Source: Planctomycetota bacterium
GTDB taxonomy: Bacteria; Planctomycetota; UBA1135; GCA-002686595
Assembly (NCBI GenBank): GCA_016795325.1
Contig: JAEUHY010000012.1
Coordinates: 519,175-583,174, forward strand
Reading direction: 5' to 3'
Length of the DNA stretch: 64,000 bases
Part shown: positions 35,312-43,813 of the stretch, one piece after another
Numbering within the stretch: the first letter of the stretch is position 1
Layout: every line of letters begins with the position of its first letter
Translations under genes and position numbers: made by a program
Notes under the pieces: model-generated
The model's input: only the letters and a program-made list of their open reading frames with translations
Told to the model about the DNA's origin: nothing
Database searches by the model: none

Positions 35312-36439
35312 ATGAAGTTGTGGATCCCCGGCCCCACGCAAGTTCGCCCCGAGATTCTCGCCGAGTGCGCGCGCACCATGATCGGCCATCGCTCCGACGC
35401 GATGGCCAAGCTGCACGACCGCATCGACCCGCACCTGCGCCTGGCGTTCGGCCTGCCGGCGGAGTCTCGCTCGAGCGTCGCGGTCCATACCTGCTCCGCG
35501 ACGGGCTTGATGGAAGCCAGCCTGCACGGCGTCGGCAAGCGCGTGCTGTGCGTCGTCAACGGATCGTTCTCCAAGCGCTGGGCCGAGATCGCGCAGATCC
35601 TTGGGCTCGAAACCGTCGTGCTGAAGAAGGCCTTCGGCGAAGCCGCCAGTCCGGAGGAGATCGACGCTGCGTTGCGCGAGAAGGGTCCCTTCGACGCGCT
35701 CACGCTGGTCTCGAACGAAACCTCGACCGGCGTGCGCACGCCGCTCGAAGGCGTCGCGCGTGTTCTGCGCCAACACCCGAACGTGCTCTGGCTCGTCGAC
35801 GTCGTCAGCTACCTCGCGGGAATGCCCGTCGACTTCGACACCCACGGCATCGACTTCGCGTTCGCTGGTTCGCAGAAGGCGCTCGCTCTCCCGCCCGGCA
35901 TCACGGTCTTCTGCGTGTCCCCGCGTTACCTCGAACGCGCGCGCAAGGCGAAACGCCCCAGCTACTACCTCGACGCCGTGCGCACCCTCGACGGTCATGT
36001 CGAGCGGAAGACTCCCGCCACGCCCTGCATTCCGCTGTACTTTGCGCTCGCCAAGCAACTGGAGGACATCTCCGGCGGCGTGACGCTGCCCGCGGCTGAA
36101 CAGCACCTGCGCGGCGCCGCGGCCTGGAGCGCTCGCTACGAAGTGCACCGCCGCATGCAGCAGCGCACGGAACGCTGGGCGCACAAGCACGGCTTGGCGT
36201 TGATTCCGGCGCCGGAGCATCGCTCCTGGACAGTTGCGTGCATCAAGCAGGGTGCGTTCGACGTCGCGCGACTGCTCGCCGAAGTGAAACAACGCGGGCA
36301 CACGATCTCGAACGGCTACGGCGATCTGAAGGACATCTCGTTCCGCATCGGCCACATGGGCGACCACACCGAGGACGAACTCGAGAGCCTGCTCTCGGCC
36401 GCGGATGAGGCGCTCGCCGCGTTGGCGGTGAAGGCGTGA
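35312..36439 (+). CDS. Class V aminotransferase, probable phosphoserine aminotransferase
   Basis: 375 residues, opening MKLWIPGPTQVRPEIL as in AGXT/phosphoserine-type class V enzymes. The PLP lysine is in GSQKALALPPGI, and DVVSYLAGMPVDFD supplies the cofactor Asp. By sequence alone it is an alanine-glyoxylate/serine-pyruvate-type aminotransferase. By position, immediately after serA and serB, it is best read as the enzyme making phosphoserine from phosphohydroxypyruvate and glutamate. No classical SerC is in the window. Its stop overlaps the GTG of the DUF1080 gene. Confidence 0.85.
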   Translation: MKLWIPGPTQVRPEILAECARTMIGHRSDAMAKLHDRIDPHLRLAFGLPAESRSSVAVHTCSATGLMEASLHGVGKRVLCVVNGSFSKRWAEIAQILGLETVVLKKAFGEAASPEEIDAALREKGPFDALTLVSNETSTGVRTPLEGVARVLRQHPNVLWLVDVVSYLAGMPVDFDTHGIDFAFAGSQKALALPPGITVFCVSPRYLERARKAKRPSYYLDAVRTLDGHVERKTPATPCIPLYFALAKQLEDISGGVTLPAAEQHLRGAAAWSARYEVHRRMQQRTERWAHKHGLALIPAPEHRSWTVACIKQGAFDVARLLAEVKQRGHTISNGYGDLKDISFRIGHMGDHTEDELESLLSAADEALAALAVKA

Positions 36440-37062
36440 AGGCGCTGCTGGCCTGCACGTTGCTCGCGCTGGGCTGCGTGTCCAAGGCCCCGGGCGGCGC
36501 TTCGAGCGGGACCGCCGCACTCTTCAACGGCAAGGACCTGGCCGGTTGGCGCCAGCTCGGCGACGCACGCTGGCTCGTGGAAAACGGCGAAATCCTCGGC
36601 GAAACCGGGGGCGGTTCGCAGAGCTTCCTGGTCACGACCCGCGAGTTCGCCGACTTCACACTCGAACTCGAGTTCCGCTCGGAGTCCAAGGGCAACTCCG
36701 GCGTGCAGATCCGCTCCGGTATCGGCCCCACAGGTCGCGTCGCGGGCTACCAGATCGAAGTGGACTCGAGCGAACGCTCGTGGACCGGCGGCCTCTACGA
36801 CGAAGCCGGCCGCGGCTGGCTGCAGGATCTGTCCCGGAACGAAGCCGCGCGCCGCGCGTTCCGCGCCGACCAGTGGAATCAGTTGCGCATCGAGGCGCGC
36901 GGAGTGCGCATCCGCAGCTGGCTCAACGGCGTGCCCGCCGCCGATTACGAAGACCACGCGCGGGAGGCGGACAGCTCCGGCTTCATCGGGCTGCAGGTGC
37001 ACTCCGGACAGGACACGCGCGTGCGTTGGCGCAACCTGCGCCTCGTCGAGCACGCGCGCTGA
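36436..37062 (+). CDS. DUF1080 (3-keto-disaccharide hydrolase-like) lipoprotein
   Basis: 208 residues from the GTG overlapping the preceding stop. A short lipoprotein signal with Cys about 14 (LLALGC) is followed by a DUF1080/LamG-like jelly-roll: LFNGKDLAGWRQLG, GEILGETGGG, FADFTLELEFR, SGVQIRSG, YQIEVD and the closing FIGLQVHSG. This family is greatly expanded in planctomycetes; some members hydrolyse 3-keto-glycosides. Here it is a single-domain protein at the cell envelope. Coupling to the serine cluster is physical only; no functional link is evident. Confidence 0.88.
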   Translation: MKALLACTLLALGCVSKAPGGASSGTAALFNGKDLAGWRQLGDARWLVENGEILGETGGGSQSFLVTTREFADFTLELEFRSESKGNSGVQIRSGIGPTGRVAGYQIEVDSSERSWTGGLYDEAGRGWLQDLSRNEAARRAFRADQWNQLRIEARGVRIRSWLNGVPAADYEDHAREADSSGFIGLQVHSGQDTRVRWRNLRLVEHAR

Positions 37063-37072
37063 AGGGCGCCGC

Positions 37073-39610
37073 TCACTTCGTCGGGCGCAGTTCCTGCACC
37101 GACCACGCGGCGCGCCGCTGCGCGTGCCGAGCGCGCAGCTCGCGCACGAATTCGGCCGTCAGCGGCGCGGCGTCGTGGCCCCACTCGCGCCGCAGGTAGG
37201 TTCCAAGTCCCGCGAGGTCTTCGTCGCTCAGCTCGTGCGCCGGCATCTCGCCGTCCCAGGTTGTGTCGCCGAGCGTCAACGGGCCGCGCAGTCCGTGCAG
37301 CACAACCCGCACGAACACGTCCGGATCGCCCAGCACCCAGGGCGAGTCACGCAGCGGGGGCGCGAGCCCCGCGTCGCCGCGGCCGTTGAGTTGGTGGCAG
37401 CTCGAGCAAGTTTGTTCGTACAGCGCGCGCCCACGTTCGGCGAGCGCCCGCTCCTCCGCCGTCAACTCGCGCGGAACGGACGCCTCGGCGCCCGGTTTTC
37501 CCGGCCAAACGAGCAGCTGGAGCAACTCGTGCACGCTGCTCGGCGCATCCGCCGCCCGCGCGAAGCCGGTGAATCCGCGCGGTTCGCGCTCCAGGACGAG
37601 CGCGCGCCGCGAACCGTCCGCGCGCCTGGAGCAGGCGTCCAACATGCCGCGCGCCAGCGCTTCCGCATCGCGTGCGGAGGCGAACTGCGCGGTGAGTTCG
37701 AGCAGCGCGGCGATGCGCTGAGCGCGCGCCTCGCGCACCACGCAGCCCCCCGCGGCCGCTAGCAGCGCCCGGTCATCACGCTCGCGCGACTCCTGAGCGA
37801 ACAACGCCGCCACGAGTTCGAGTTCGCTTCCGCCCAGACTGCTGAGCAACTGCCCGCGGAGCACGTCGTCGTCGCCGAACGCGTCGAGGAACTCGAAGCT
37901 CGCGTGCAGCGCCGCGGCGCCGCCCGGCGAACTGCCGAGCGCGAGTAGAGCGGCCCGCTTCTGTTCGGCGGGCGCGAAGCGTGCGCGCGTCATCCACCAC
38001 TCCAAACGCTCCGTGCCGCCTTCGCGCAGCGCGCGCTCCATCAAACGCGCGCCGTTGACGGGGTCCGAGCCGCGCTCGCTCCACCACAGGCGGCGCGCGA
38101 GATCCGGTTCCGCGTGCCCCAGCCCGTCGAGCGCCCACAACGCGTGCAGGCGGCCCAATTCCGTGGCGGCGCCGCGCGCCTGTTCGCGCAACACGTCGAA
38201 GGCCGCGCGGTCGATCACTCCGGGCGCGAGCGCAGCTCCTTCGACGAACAGACGTTGTGCGGTCTTGCGGGTCCAGCGACTGGGAGCATCGAGGGCTTCG
38301 CCCAACTCCGTCCAACTCGCGTCGGCGAGCGGCGCCGTGCGCGCCTTGCGTTCGCCGCTGGTCACGCGCCAGATCCTGCCGCGGTCCGTCGGCGCCTCAA
38401 GTTTGCGCTCCTCGACCTGCGCGCGCAGCCAAGAGGTCACGAACAAGCGGTGCTGGATGACGCCGCGCGCCATGTCGGCGACGTACAGCGCCCCATCGGG
38501 CCCCTCGAAGAGGTGCACGGGGCGAAAACGCTCGTCGGGCGACGACAAGAACGCGCCGTCCGGCGCGGCAGTGCTCGCGAGCGGCCTGCCGTTCGCGTCC
38601 TTCGAGAGCTCGAAGCGGTGCACCAGGTTTCCGCACGGTTCGGCGACGAACGCGGAGCCGCGGTAACGCGGCGCAAGCGCGTCACCTTCGTACACGAGCG
38701 GCGCGCACGCGCCGGTGAACTCGTTCAGGCGCGCGTCGACGAGCAGCCCCGCGCGATAGCCGCGGTTGACGCCGGGCGTGGTGTGCGGCGGGCGCGGCCG
38801 AGCGCCCTTGGCGATGCTCACGTTCATGCCGGGCGCGACGCCCAGCGATGCGTTGCGCACGGCCCAGTGCGACGGATACAGATCGCAGCGCAACGGATTG
38901 GAGTTGTCGTTGAAGTACAGTCGCCCGCGCGCGTCTTCGCTGATGCCCCACTGTCCGCCTCCCGCTGTGCGACCGCGTTCGAGTTGTTCGCCGTTCCAGC
39001 GGTAGCGCACGGGCGCGTTGGCGCACCAAAACCAGTTGTCGAGTGCGTAGTGCAGGCCGTTGATCGCGTGCTCGGGACTGGTGATGCCTTGCAGTCCGCG
39101 TTCGAGCACGCGCACGTCGTCCGCGCGGCCGTCGCCGTCGGTGTCGCGAGCGAACAGAAGTTCGGGCGGCGCGATCACCAGGACACCGCCGCGTGTCGGC
39201 GCAACGGCGCGCGGAAGCACGAGGCCCGCGAGGAACTCGCTGCGACGGTCCATGCGACCGTCGCCGTCTACGTCCTCGAGCAGCGCGACCACGCCGTCGG
39301 CGCGCGCTTCATCGCGGCCGTCGACGTCGCGCATGTAGCTCGTCATCTCGCACACGTAGAGCCGACCGCGCTCGTCGAAGGCCGCGCACACCGGGCTCTT
39401 CACGAGAGGCTCCGCTGCGACGAGCTCGACGCGCAGCCCCGCGTCGACGACGAACGCGGCGCGCGCCTCGTCCGGCGAGAGCAACGCCGGCGGCGGCTTG
39501 CGCCATGCCTCGGGCAACGGCGGCTGCGCTTCGTCCTTGACGTCGCCGTTCTGGGCGCGCGACCAGGCGCCCAGAGCAACGATCAGGACAGCAGCGAGCG
39601 CGCGCTTCAC
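37073..39610 (-). CDS. PVC-type heme-binding CxxCH protein with sorbosone dehydrogenase-like propeller
   Basis: 845 residues with a Sec signal peptide (about 1-19). Residues about 50-420 form a six-bladed propeller like L-sorbosone/glucose dehydrogenases (PVCAAFDERGRLYVCEM, EDVDGDGRMDRRSEF, DTDGDGRADDVRVL). The middle (about 430-690) is helical with HEAT-like repeats. The C-terminal 140 residues are a cytochrome c domain with CSSCHQLNGRGDAGLAPPLRDSP and an axial methionine candidate in GEMPAHELSDEDL. Such proteins are periplasmic sugar or alcohol oxidation candidates, typical of planctomycetes and verrucomicrobia. It converges on the DUF1080 gene with a 10-base gap, and the sulfatase gene lies 4 bases upstream of it. 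Confidence 0.88.
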   Translation of the reverse strand: MKRALAAVLIVALGAWSRAQNGDVKDEAQPPLPEAWRKPPPALLSPDEARAAFVVDAGLRVELVAAEPLVKSPVCAAFDERGRLYVCEMTSYMRDVDGRDEARADGVVALLEDVDGDGRMDRRSEFLAGLVLPRAVAPTRGGVLVIAPPELLFARDTDGDGRADDVRVLERGLQGITSPEHAINGLHYALDNWFWCANAPVRYRWNGEQLERGRTAGGGQWGISEDARGRLYFNDNSNPLRCDLYPSHWAVRNASLGVAPGMNVSIAKGARPRPPHTTPGVNRGYRAGLLVDARLNEFTGACAPLVYEGDALAPRYRGSAFVAEPCGNLVHRFELSKDANGRPLASTAAPDGAFLSSPDERFRPVHLFEGPDGALYVADMARGVIQHRLFVTSWLRAQVEERKLEAPTDRGRIWRVTSGERKARTAPLADASWTELGEALDAPSRWTRKTAQRLFVEGAALAPGVIDRAAFDVLREQARGAATELGRLHALWALDGLGHAEPDLARRLWWSERGSDPVNGARLMERALREGGTERLEWWMTRARFAPAEQKRAALLALGSSPGGAAALHASFEFLDAFGDDDVLRGQLLSSLGGSELELVAALFAQESRERDDRALLAAAGGCVVREARAQRIAALLELTAQFASARDAEALARGMLDACSRRADGSRRALVLEREPRGFTGFARAADAPSSVHELLQLLVWPGKPGAEASVPRELTAEERALAERGRALYEQTCSSCHQLNGRGDAGLAPPLRDSPWVLGDPDVFVRVVLHGLRGPLTLGDTTWDGEMPAHELSDEDLAGLGTYLRREWGHDAAPLTAEFVRELRARHAQRRAAWSVQELRPTK

Positions 39611-39614
39611 GCCG

Positions 39615-41120
39615 TCACTTGGCGATCATCAGCGGCGGCGACTTGCACTTGGGGCAACGACTCGTCATCGCGCCCAAGTCGGTGACGGTGTCCTCGGGGC
39701 AAACCCAGCCCCACGTCGCATCGTCGACGGTTTGCCCCGGCGTGTAGCCGAGCAGCGCGAGCGCTTTCGCCTTTTCGGGGTCCTCATCCTCTTTGCCAGC
39801 GAACGGTCCAGGAACCCAGGGATGCGCCTTGGCGAGTTCGCGCCGCAAGCGCACCGCGTGCTCGTTTTGAACCGAGTACAGGTTGTGCGCCTCGTCGGGA
39901 TCGGCTTCGACGTTGTACAGCTCGCTCTTGTCCGGATGCATCGGCCGGTAGGTCAGCTTCCACGGCCAATCGAACGCCATGTACAGGAACTGGTCGTGCT
40001 CGCGACCTTCCTTGTACGCCATGCCGGCATTGGTGTCGTAGCCGTTGATCTGGTCGCCGAACGCAATGCGTTTGGCGTCGGGTTTGCCTTCGATCAGCGG
40101 CCGGAGCGAGCGTCCGTCGACTTCGTTGGGCGCCTTCACGCCCGCGTAGTCGAGCACCGTCGGGAACACGTCGATCGTGCGCACGAGATCCTTGACGCTC
40201 GGCGCCTGCTTCACGCCGGGGAGCTTGACGATCAGCGGCACGTGGACCTGCTCTTGGTACAGCAGCCGGTGCGCCGCCCAGTTGTGCTCCATCAAGCCTT
40301 GGCCGTGGTCGGCGGTGATCACGACGATCGTGTTCTCGAGCAAACCGCGCTCGCGCAAGCCCTTGAACAGGCGCCCGATCTGTTCGTCCTGGTAGTTGAG
40401 CTCGGCCTTGTAGAGCTCGATGCCCGGCCGGATCTCCTTGCCGTCGGCGTCGAAGAACTTCTCGCGCGGCTGCAAGCGTTCTTCCGGCGGCTTCATCACC
40501 CAGTCGTGCGGGTCCCAGTAGTGGATCCAGAGGAAGAACGGCTCTGCCCCGCGGAGGCTCTTCTCGACCAGATCGGTCGTCGTGTCCGAACGGCGTTGGA
40601 AGTTCTGCACGTCCCAGATCGCGCGGACGATTTCCTTGTCGTCCTTCTGTTGCTTGACCTCGTGCATCTGCGTGTCGAGATCCTCGAACACCTCGAAGCC
40701 GCGCTTGAAGCCGAAGCTGCGCGACACCGGAAAGGCCGAGTGCACTGCGACCGTGTGGTAACCCTCGCGCGCCAGCACCGTCGCCAACGTCGGCACATTC
40801 TCCGGCAGCGTGTAGCCGCTGGGCGCCGCGAGCACGCGCAGCTTGTGCGTGTGGTTGTTGAGTCCGGTCAGGATCGACGCATGCGAGACCGGCGTCACTC
40901 CCGCCGTGCTGATCGCCATGTCGAAGCGCGTGCCCTCGGCGGCCAGCGCGTCCAGATTGGGCGTGACGCCCTGATGCACGCCGTAGCACGACACGAAGTC
41001 CGCGCGGACCGTGTCGAGCGTGATCAGGATCACGTTGGCTCGGGCCGGCTTGGCGTCGCCGCCGCAGCCCACGCTCGAAAAGCCCAGTGCAAGGAGAACG
41101 GCCGCGGTGAGTTGCTTCAT
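39615..41120 (-). CDS. Sulfatase-like (alkaline phosphatase superfamily) lipoprotein
   Basis: 501 residues with a probable lipoprotein signal (SSVGC, Cys19). The fold motifs are ILITLDTVRADFVSCYG (metal Asp residues), IVVITADHGQGLMEHN and VPLIVKLPG. The usual sulfatase nucleophile signature CxPSR is replaced by TPVSHASILTG: Thr76 stands where the formylglycine Cys or Ser should be, and Arg is replaced by His. This is common in one sulfatase-like subgroup and suggests a threonine-based phosphodiesterase or transferase rather than a formylglycine sulfatase. The end has a CPKC zinc-ribbon-like pair. The PVC-heme gene starts 4 bases after its stop. Confidence 0.82.
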   Translation of the reverse strand: MKQLTAAVLLALGFSSVGCGGDAKPARANVILITLDTVRADFVSCYGVHQGVTPNLDALAAEGTRFDMAISTAGVTPVSHASILTGLNNHTHKLRVLAAPSGYTLPENVPTLATVLAREGYHTVAVHSAFPVSRSFGFKRGFEVFEDLDTQMHEVKQQKDDKEIVRAIWDVQNFQRRSDTTTDLVEKSLRGAEPFFLWIHYWDPHDWVMKPPEERLQPREKFFDADGKEIRPGIELYKAELNYQDEQIGRLFKGLRERGLLENTIVVITADHGQGLMEHNWAAHRLLYQEQVHVPLIVKLPGVKQAPSVKDLVRTIDVFPTVLDYAGVKAPNEVDGRSLRPLIEGKPDAKRIAFGDQINGYDTNAGMAYKEGREHDQFLYMAFDWPWKLTYRPMHPDKSELYNVEADPDEAHNLYSVQNEHAVRLRRELAKAHPWVPGPFAGKEDEDPEKAKALALLGYTPGQTVDDATWGWVCPEDTVTDLGAMTSRCPKCKSPPLMIAK

Positions 41121-41164
41121 GTTTCGTTGTCGGCGAAAAACCTACTTTACCCCGCGGCCCGAGC

Positions 41165-43696
41165 TCAGCGCCCCACCAGTCCCGCTCGGCGAGCGGCTAG
41201 TCGCGCCCATTCGCGCACATCTTCGGGGGACAGGCGGTGCAGTTGGTGCGCAAGAACGCGTCCGGAGTCGAGCATCGACCAGCGCGCGGGACGGCGCTCG
41301 AGGTCGCGGTCCAGCACTGCGAGCAGGTCGACGAGCAACTCTCGGTACGCATCCGCGTGCGGCGTTACCGATGGGCCGTTGCTGTCGCCCGACTGCAGCA
41401 CCGACACGAGCGGAACCCGCGGGTCCGGCGCCACGCACAGGGCGACCAGTTGAGCGCGGTATTCGAGGCGACGGGCGAGGCCTGCAGGCGAGAAGCCCGC
41501 ATCCGCCAAGAGGCGCAGGGCGCCGAGCAGGTTCTTGCCGAGCGGAAGGAAACGCTCGCGGTCGCACAGGTGGCCTTCCTCGTGCACGGCGGTCATTTCG
41601 ACGAGTTCGTCGAGCGAAACCCGCGCCTCGCCGCGCTCGCGCAGCCGGTCGAGCAAGACCGCCAGCCGGACGCGATCGGCCGCGCCGAGCAGGATCGACG
41701 CATCGCGGCGTTCGAAGCGACGCTGCTCGGGCTTGTCGGGCGGCGTCACCAGGACGAGCCCCCGCGACTCGAGCGCGCGGCGCGCGCGCGGCGAGCCTTG
41801 GCCGTCGATGAACTCGCGCGCCGCGCGCTCCCACGGCGCTCGCTCGCGGCGCACGGTGTCGATGTCGATCCAGTAGCCCTCGTGCAACGCAGCGCCGGAA
41901 ATCTCGGCGCCGAGCCGTCCGGCTCGACTGGGAACGTCCGCGCCCTCACACCACGCGACGGCGCCGCGGAACGGCACGCCCAGATGCTCGCCCGAGCGCT
42001 CCTCGACGTGCACTCGCGCGAGGATCGTGCCGTCCGGACGGTCGCCGGCGAGCTCGCCGATCAGCGCGAAGCGACCCAACTCGGCCATCTGCGCCGCGAG
42101 CCCGCCGACCGGCTCCCCTTCGACACCCAATCCCGCGCGTTCGTCGGCCGCTGAAAAGCGCGGACCAGGATGGACGACCGCCGCGAGCGCACCGAAGCGC
42201 AGGCGAGGCGAGTTGCGCAATTGTTCCGCGAGTTCCGCCGGGTCACTGGTTCCAGGCAGCAGCGCGCGAGCAGCGGCGAGCGGCGGCGCCAAGGCCTCGA
42301 GCAACGCGTCGAGGGAGCGGATCGGCTCCGCAGCGGTCGGCCGATCCCACGGCGCGCGCGTGGAACGCGGATCGCGGTCGATCGAATCGACCACACGTTG
42401 CCATTCGAGCAACAACTGTTGTCCGGCCGCGGCCTGGTCCTCGAGCGCCAACGCGCGCTCGAGATCCTGCGCCGCGAGCACGGCCGCGACGGAGCGCGCC
42501 TCGCGGAACCAACCGGCGCGGATCAAGGCCGCGCCGAGTGCGTCGAGCGTCGCAGCACTGGGCGACGGCTCGCAGGCGCGCGCAGACGCGACAACGGCGG
42601 CGAGCCGTTCATCGCGCGGCAGGCCGCGCTCGTCGAGCACGACTCGCGGCAAGTCCGCGAGCCACTCATCGACGGCGACGGCGAACTGGCCGGCGGCGAA
42701 ACGCGCGGCGCGCAGCACCGGGCCGGCGCGCTGCGCTTCACCGCCGTCGCGCGCGGCGCGGTTGAGCAGGCCCAGCGCGAGCGCCGAAGGTCGTTGATCG
42801 AGCAGCAGACGCGCTCGCTCGCGGTCGCGCTGGCGCCCCGGACGCGCAGCCAGCGCGAGCGAGAGCTCGAGCGCCGTCGCCTCCGAAGTGCGCAGCACGC
42901 GCATGCGGCGCACGAGATCCTCGACCTCGGAATCGGTCAGATCGCACTCGCGCAGCAGTCGCAGCGCGCGCCGCCACCCACTTGCGTACTCCGGCTGGAA
43001 CACGAGCCCCAGCTCGAGACCGGCGGCCTGAACGCCGAGTTCCACCGCGTCGATCACGGCGAGGTCCGTGGCCTCGAGGCGGGCGTTCAAGACCTCGATC
43101 GCGCGACGCGGTTGGTCGGCGAGCGCGTAGTAGCGCGCCACGGTCTGCGTGAAGTACGTGCGCTCCCAGCCGTCGCGCGCCAGTTCGAGCGCCCGCTGCG
43201 CGTGCTGGAGCGCCTGTGGATAATGCCGGCTCGTCATCGCCGACCAGCCCAGCCCGTGGTGCGCCCAGGCGAGCGTCGGATCGACCCGCGCCGCTGCGAC
43301 GAACCGCTCGCCGCCGCGCTCGCCCTCGAGTCGACCGACGAGGTACAGCTCGACCGCGTCGTTCGGACGCGCCGCCAGCGCAGCACGGTGTTCGGCCAGC
43401 GCCTCGACGCCGAGCAAATCGTCGACCGCGAGCGTGTCGGCCATGCGTCGCGGCGCGACCCAGTCCGGCGCGAGGGCTCGTGCGCGTTCCAACGCCGCGC
43501 GGGCCCGCTCGCGGGCCTCCGCACCTGGCGTGCGCGCCCAGGCCCGGGCTTCCTCGAAGGCCGCCGATGCCTCGTCGCTCACCGGCGTCGCCCGTGGCTG
43601 CTCCCGCAGCGTGCTGCAAGCCGCGGAGAGCAGCGTCAGCCAGGCCAGTACGACCAGCCCAAGCGCTCGCGGCGCCGCGCACAAGCAATGCAACAT
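41165..43696 (-). CDS. Large TPR lipoprotein with an HEEGH metallopeptidase-like motif
   Basis: About 843 residues from the ATG at 43696, chosen because a lipoprotein signal with LLSAAC follows; the frame extends 22 codons further upstream. Residues about 40-330 are Ala/Arg-rich TPR-like helical repeats (YPQALQHAQRALELARDGWERTYF). A C-terminal domain contains TAVHEEGHLCDRERFLPLG, an HExGH form close to the zinc motif of metallopeptidases, and a nearby ADAYRELLVDLLAV helix with a possible third ligand. No established family fits. It is divergent from the gene at 43814. Confidence 0.65.
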   Translation of the reverse strand: MLHCLCAAPRALGLVVLAWLTLLSAACSTLREQPRATPVSDEASAAFEEARAWARTPGAEARERARAALERARALAPDWVAPRRMADTLAVDDLLGVEALAEHRAALAARPNDAVELYLVGRLEGERGGERFVAAARVDPTLAWAHHGLGWSAMTSRHYPQALQHAQRALELARDGWERTYFTQTVARYYALADQPRRAIEVLNARLEATDLAVIDAVELGVQAAGLELGLVFQPEYASGWRRALRLLRECDLTDSEVEDLVRRMRVLRTSEATALELSLALAARPGRQRDRERARLLLDQRPSALALGLLNRAARDGGEAQRAGPVLRAARFAAGQFAVAVDEWLADLPRVVLDERGLPRDERLAAVVASARACEPSPSAATLDALGAALIRAGWFREARSVAAVLAAQDLERALALEDQAAAGQQLLLEWQRVVDSIDRDPRSTRAPWDRPTAAEPIRSLDALLEALAPPLAAARALLPGTSDPAELAEQLRNSPRLRFGALAAVVHPGPRFSAADERAGLGVEGEPVGGLAAQMAELGRFALIGELAGDRPDGTILARVHVEERSGEHLGVPFRGAVAWCEGADVPSRAGRLGAEISGAALHEGYWIDIDTVRRERAPWERAAREFIDGQGSPRARRALESRGLVLVTPPDKPEQRRFERRDASILLGAADRVRLAVLLDRLRERGEARVSLDELVEMTAVHEEGHLCDRERFLPLGKNLLGALRLLADAGFSPAGLARRLEYRAQLVALCVAPDPRVPLVSVLQSGDSNGPSVTPHADAYRELLVDLLAVLDRDLERRPARWSMLDSGRVLAHQLHRLSPEDVREWARLAARRAGLVGR

Positions 43697-43813
43697 CGTC
43701 GCGCATCGTAATTGCTCGCGGGCGCGGCCCGAAGGGCGCGTTCGAGCGCATTTGTTGCGCACCGACGCCGAGCGAGCCCTTGCGCGCCGCTCTCGCTCCG
43801 CTGGAATGGCGGC

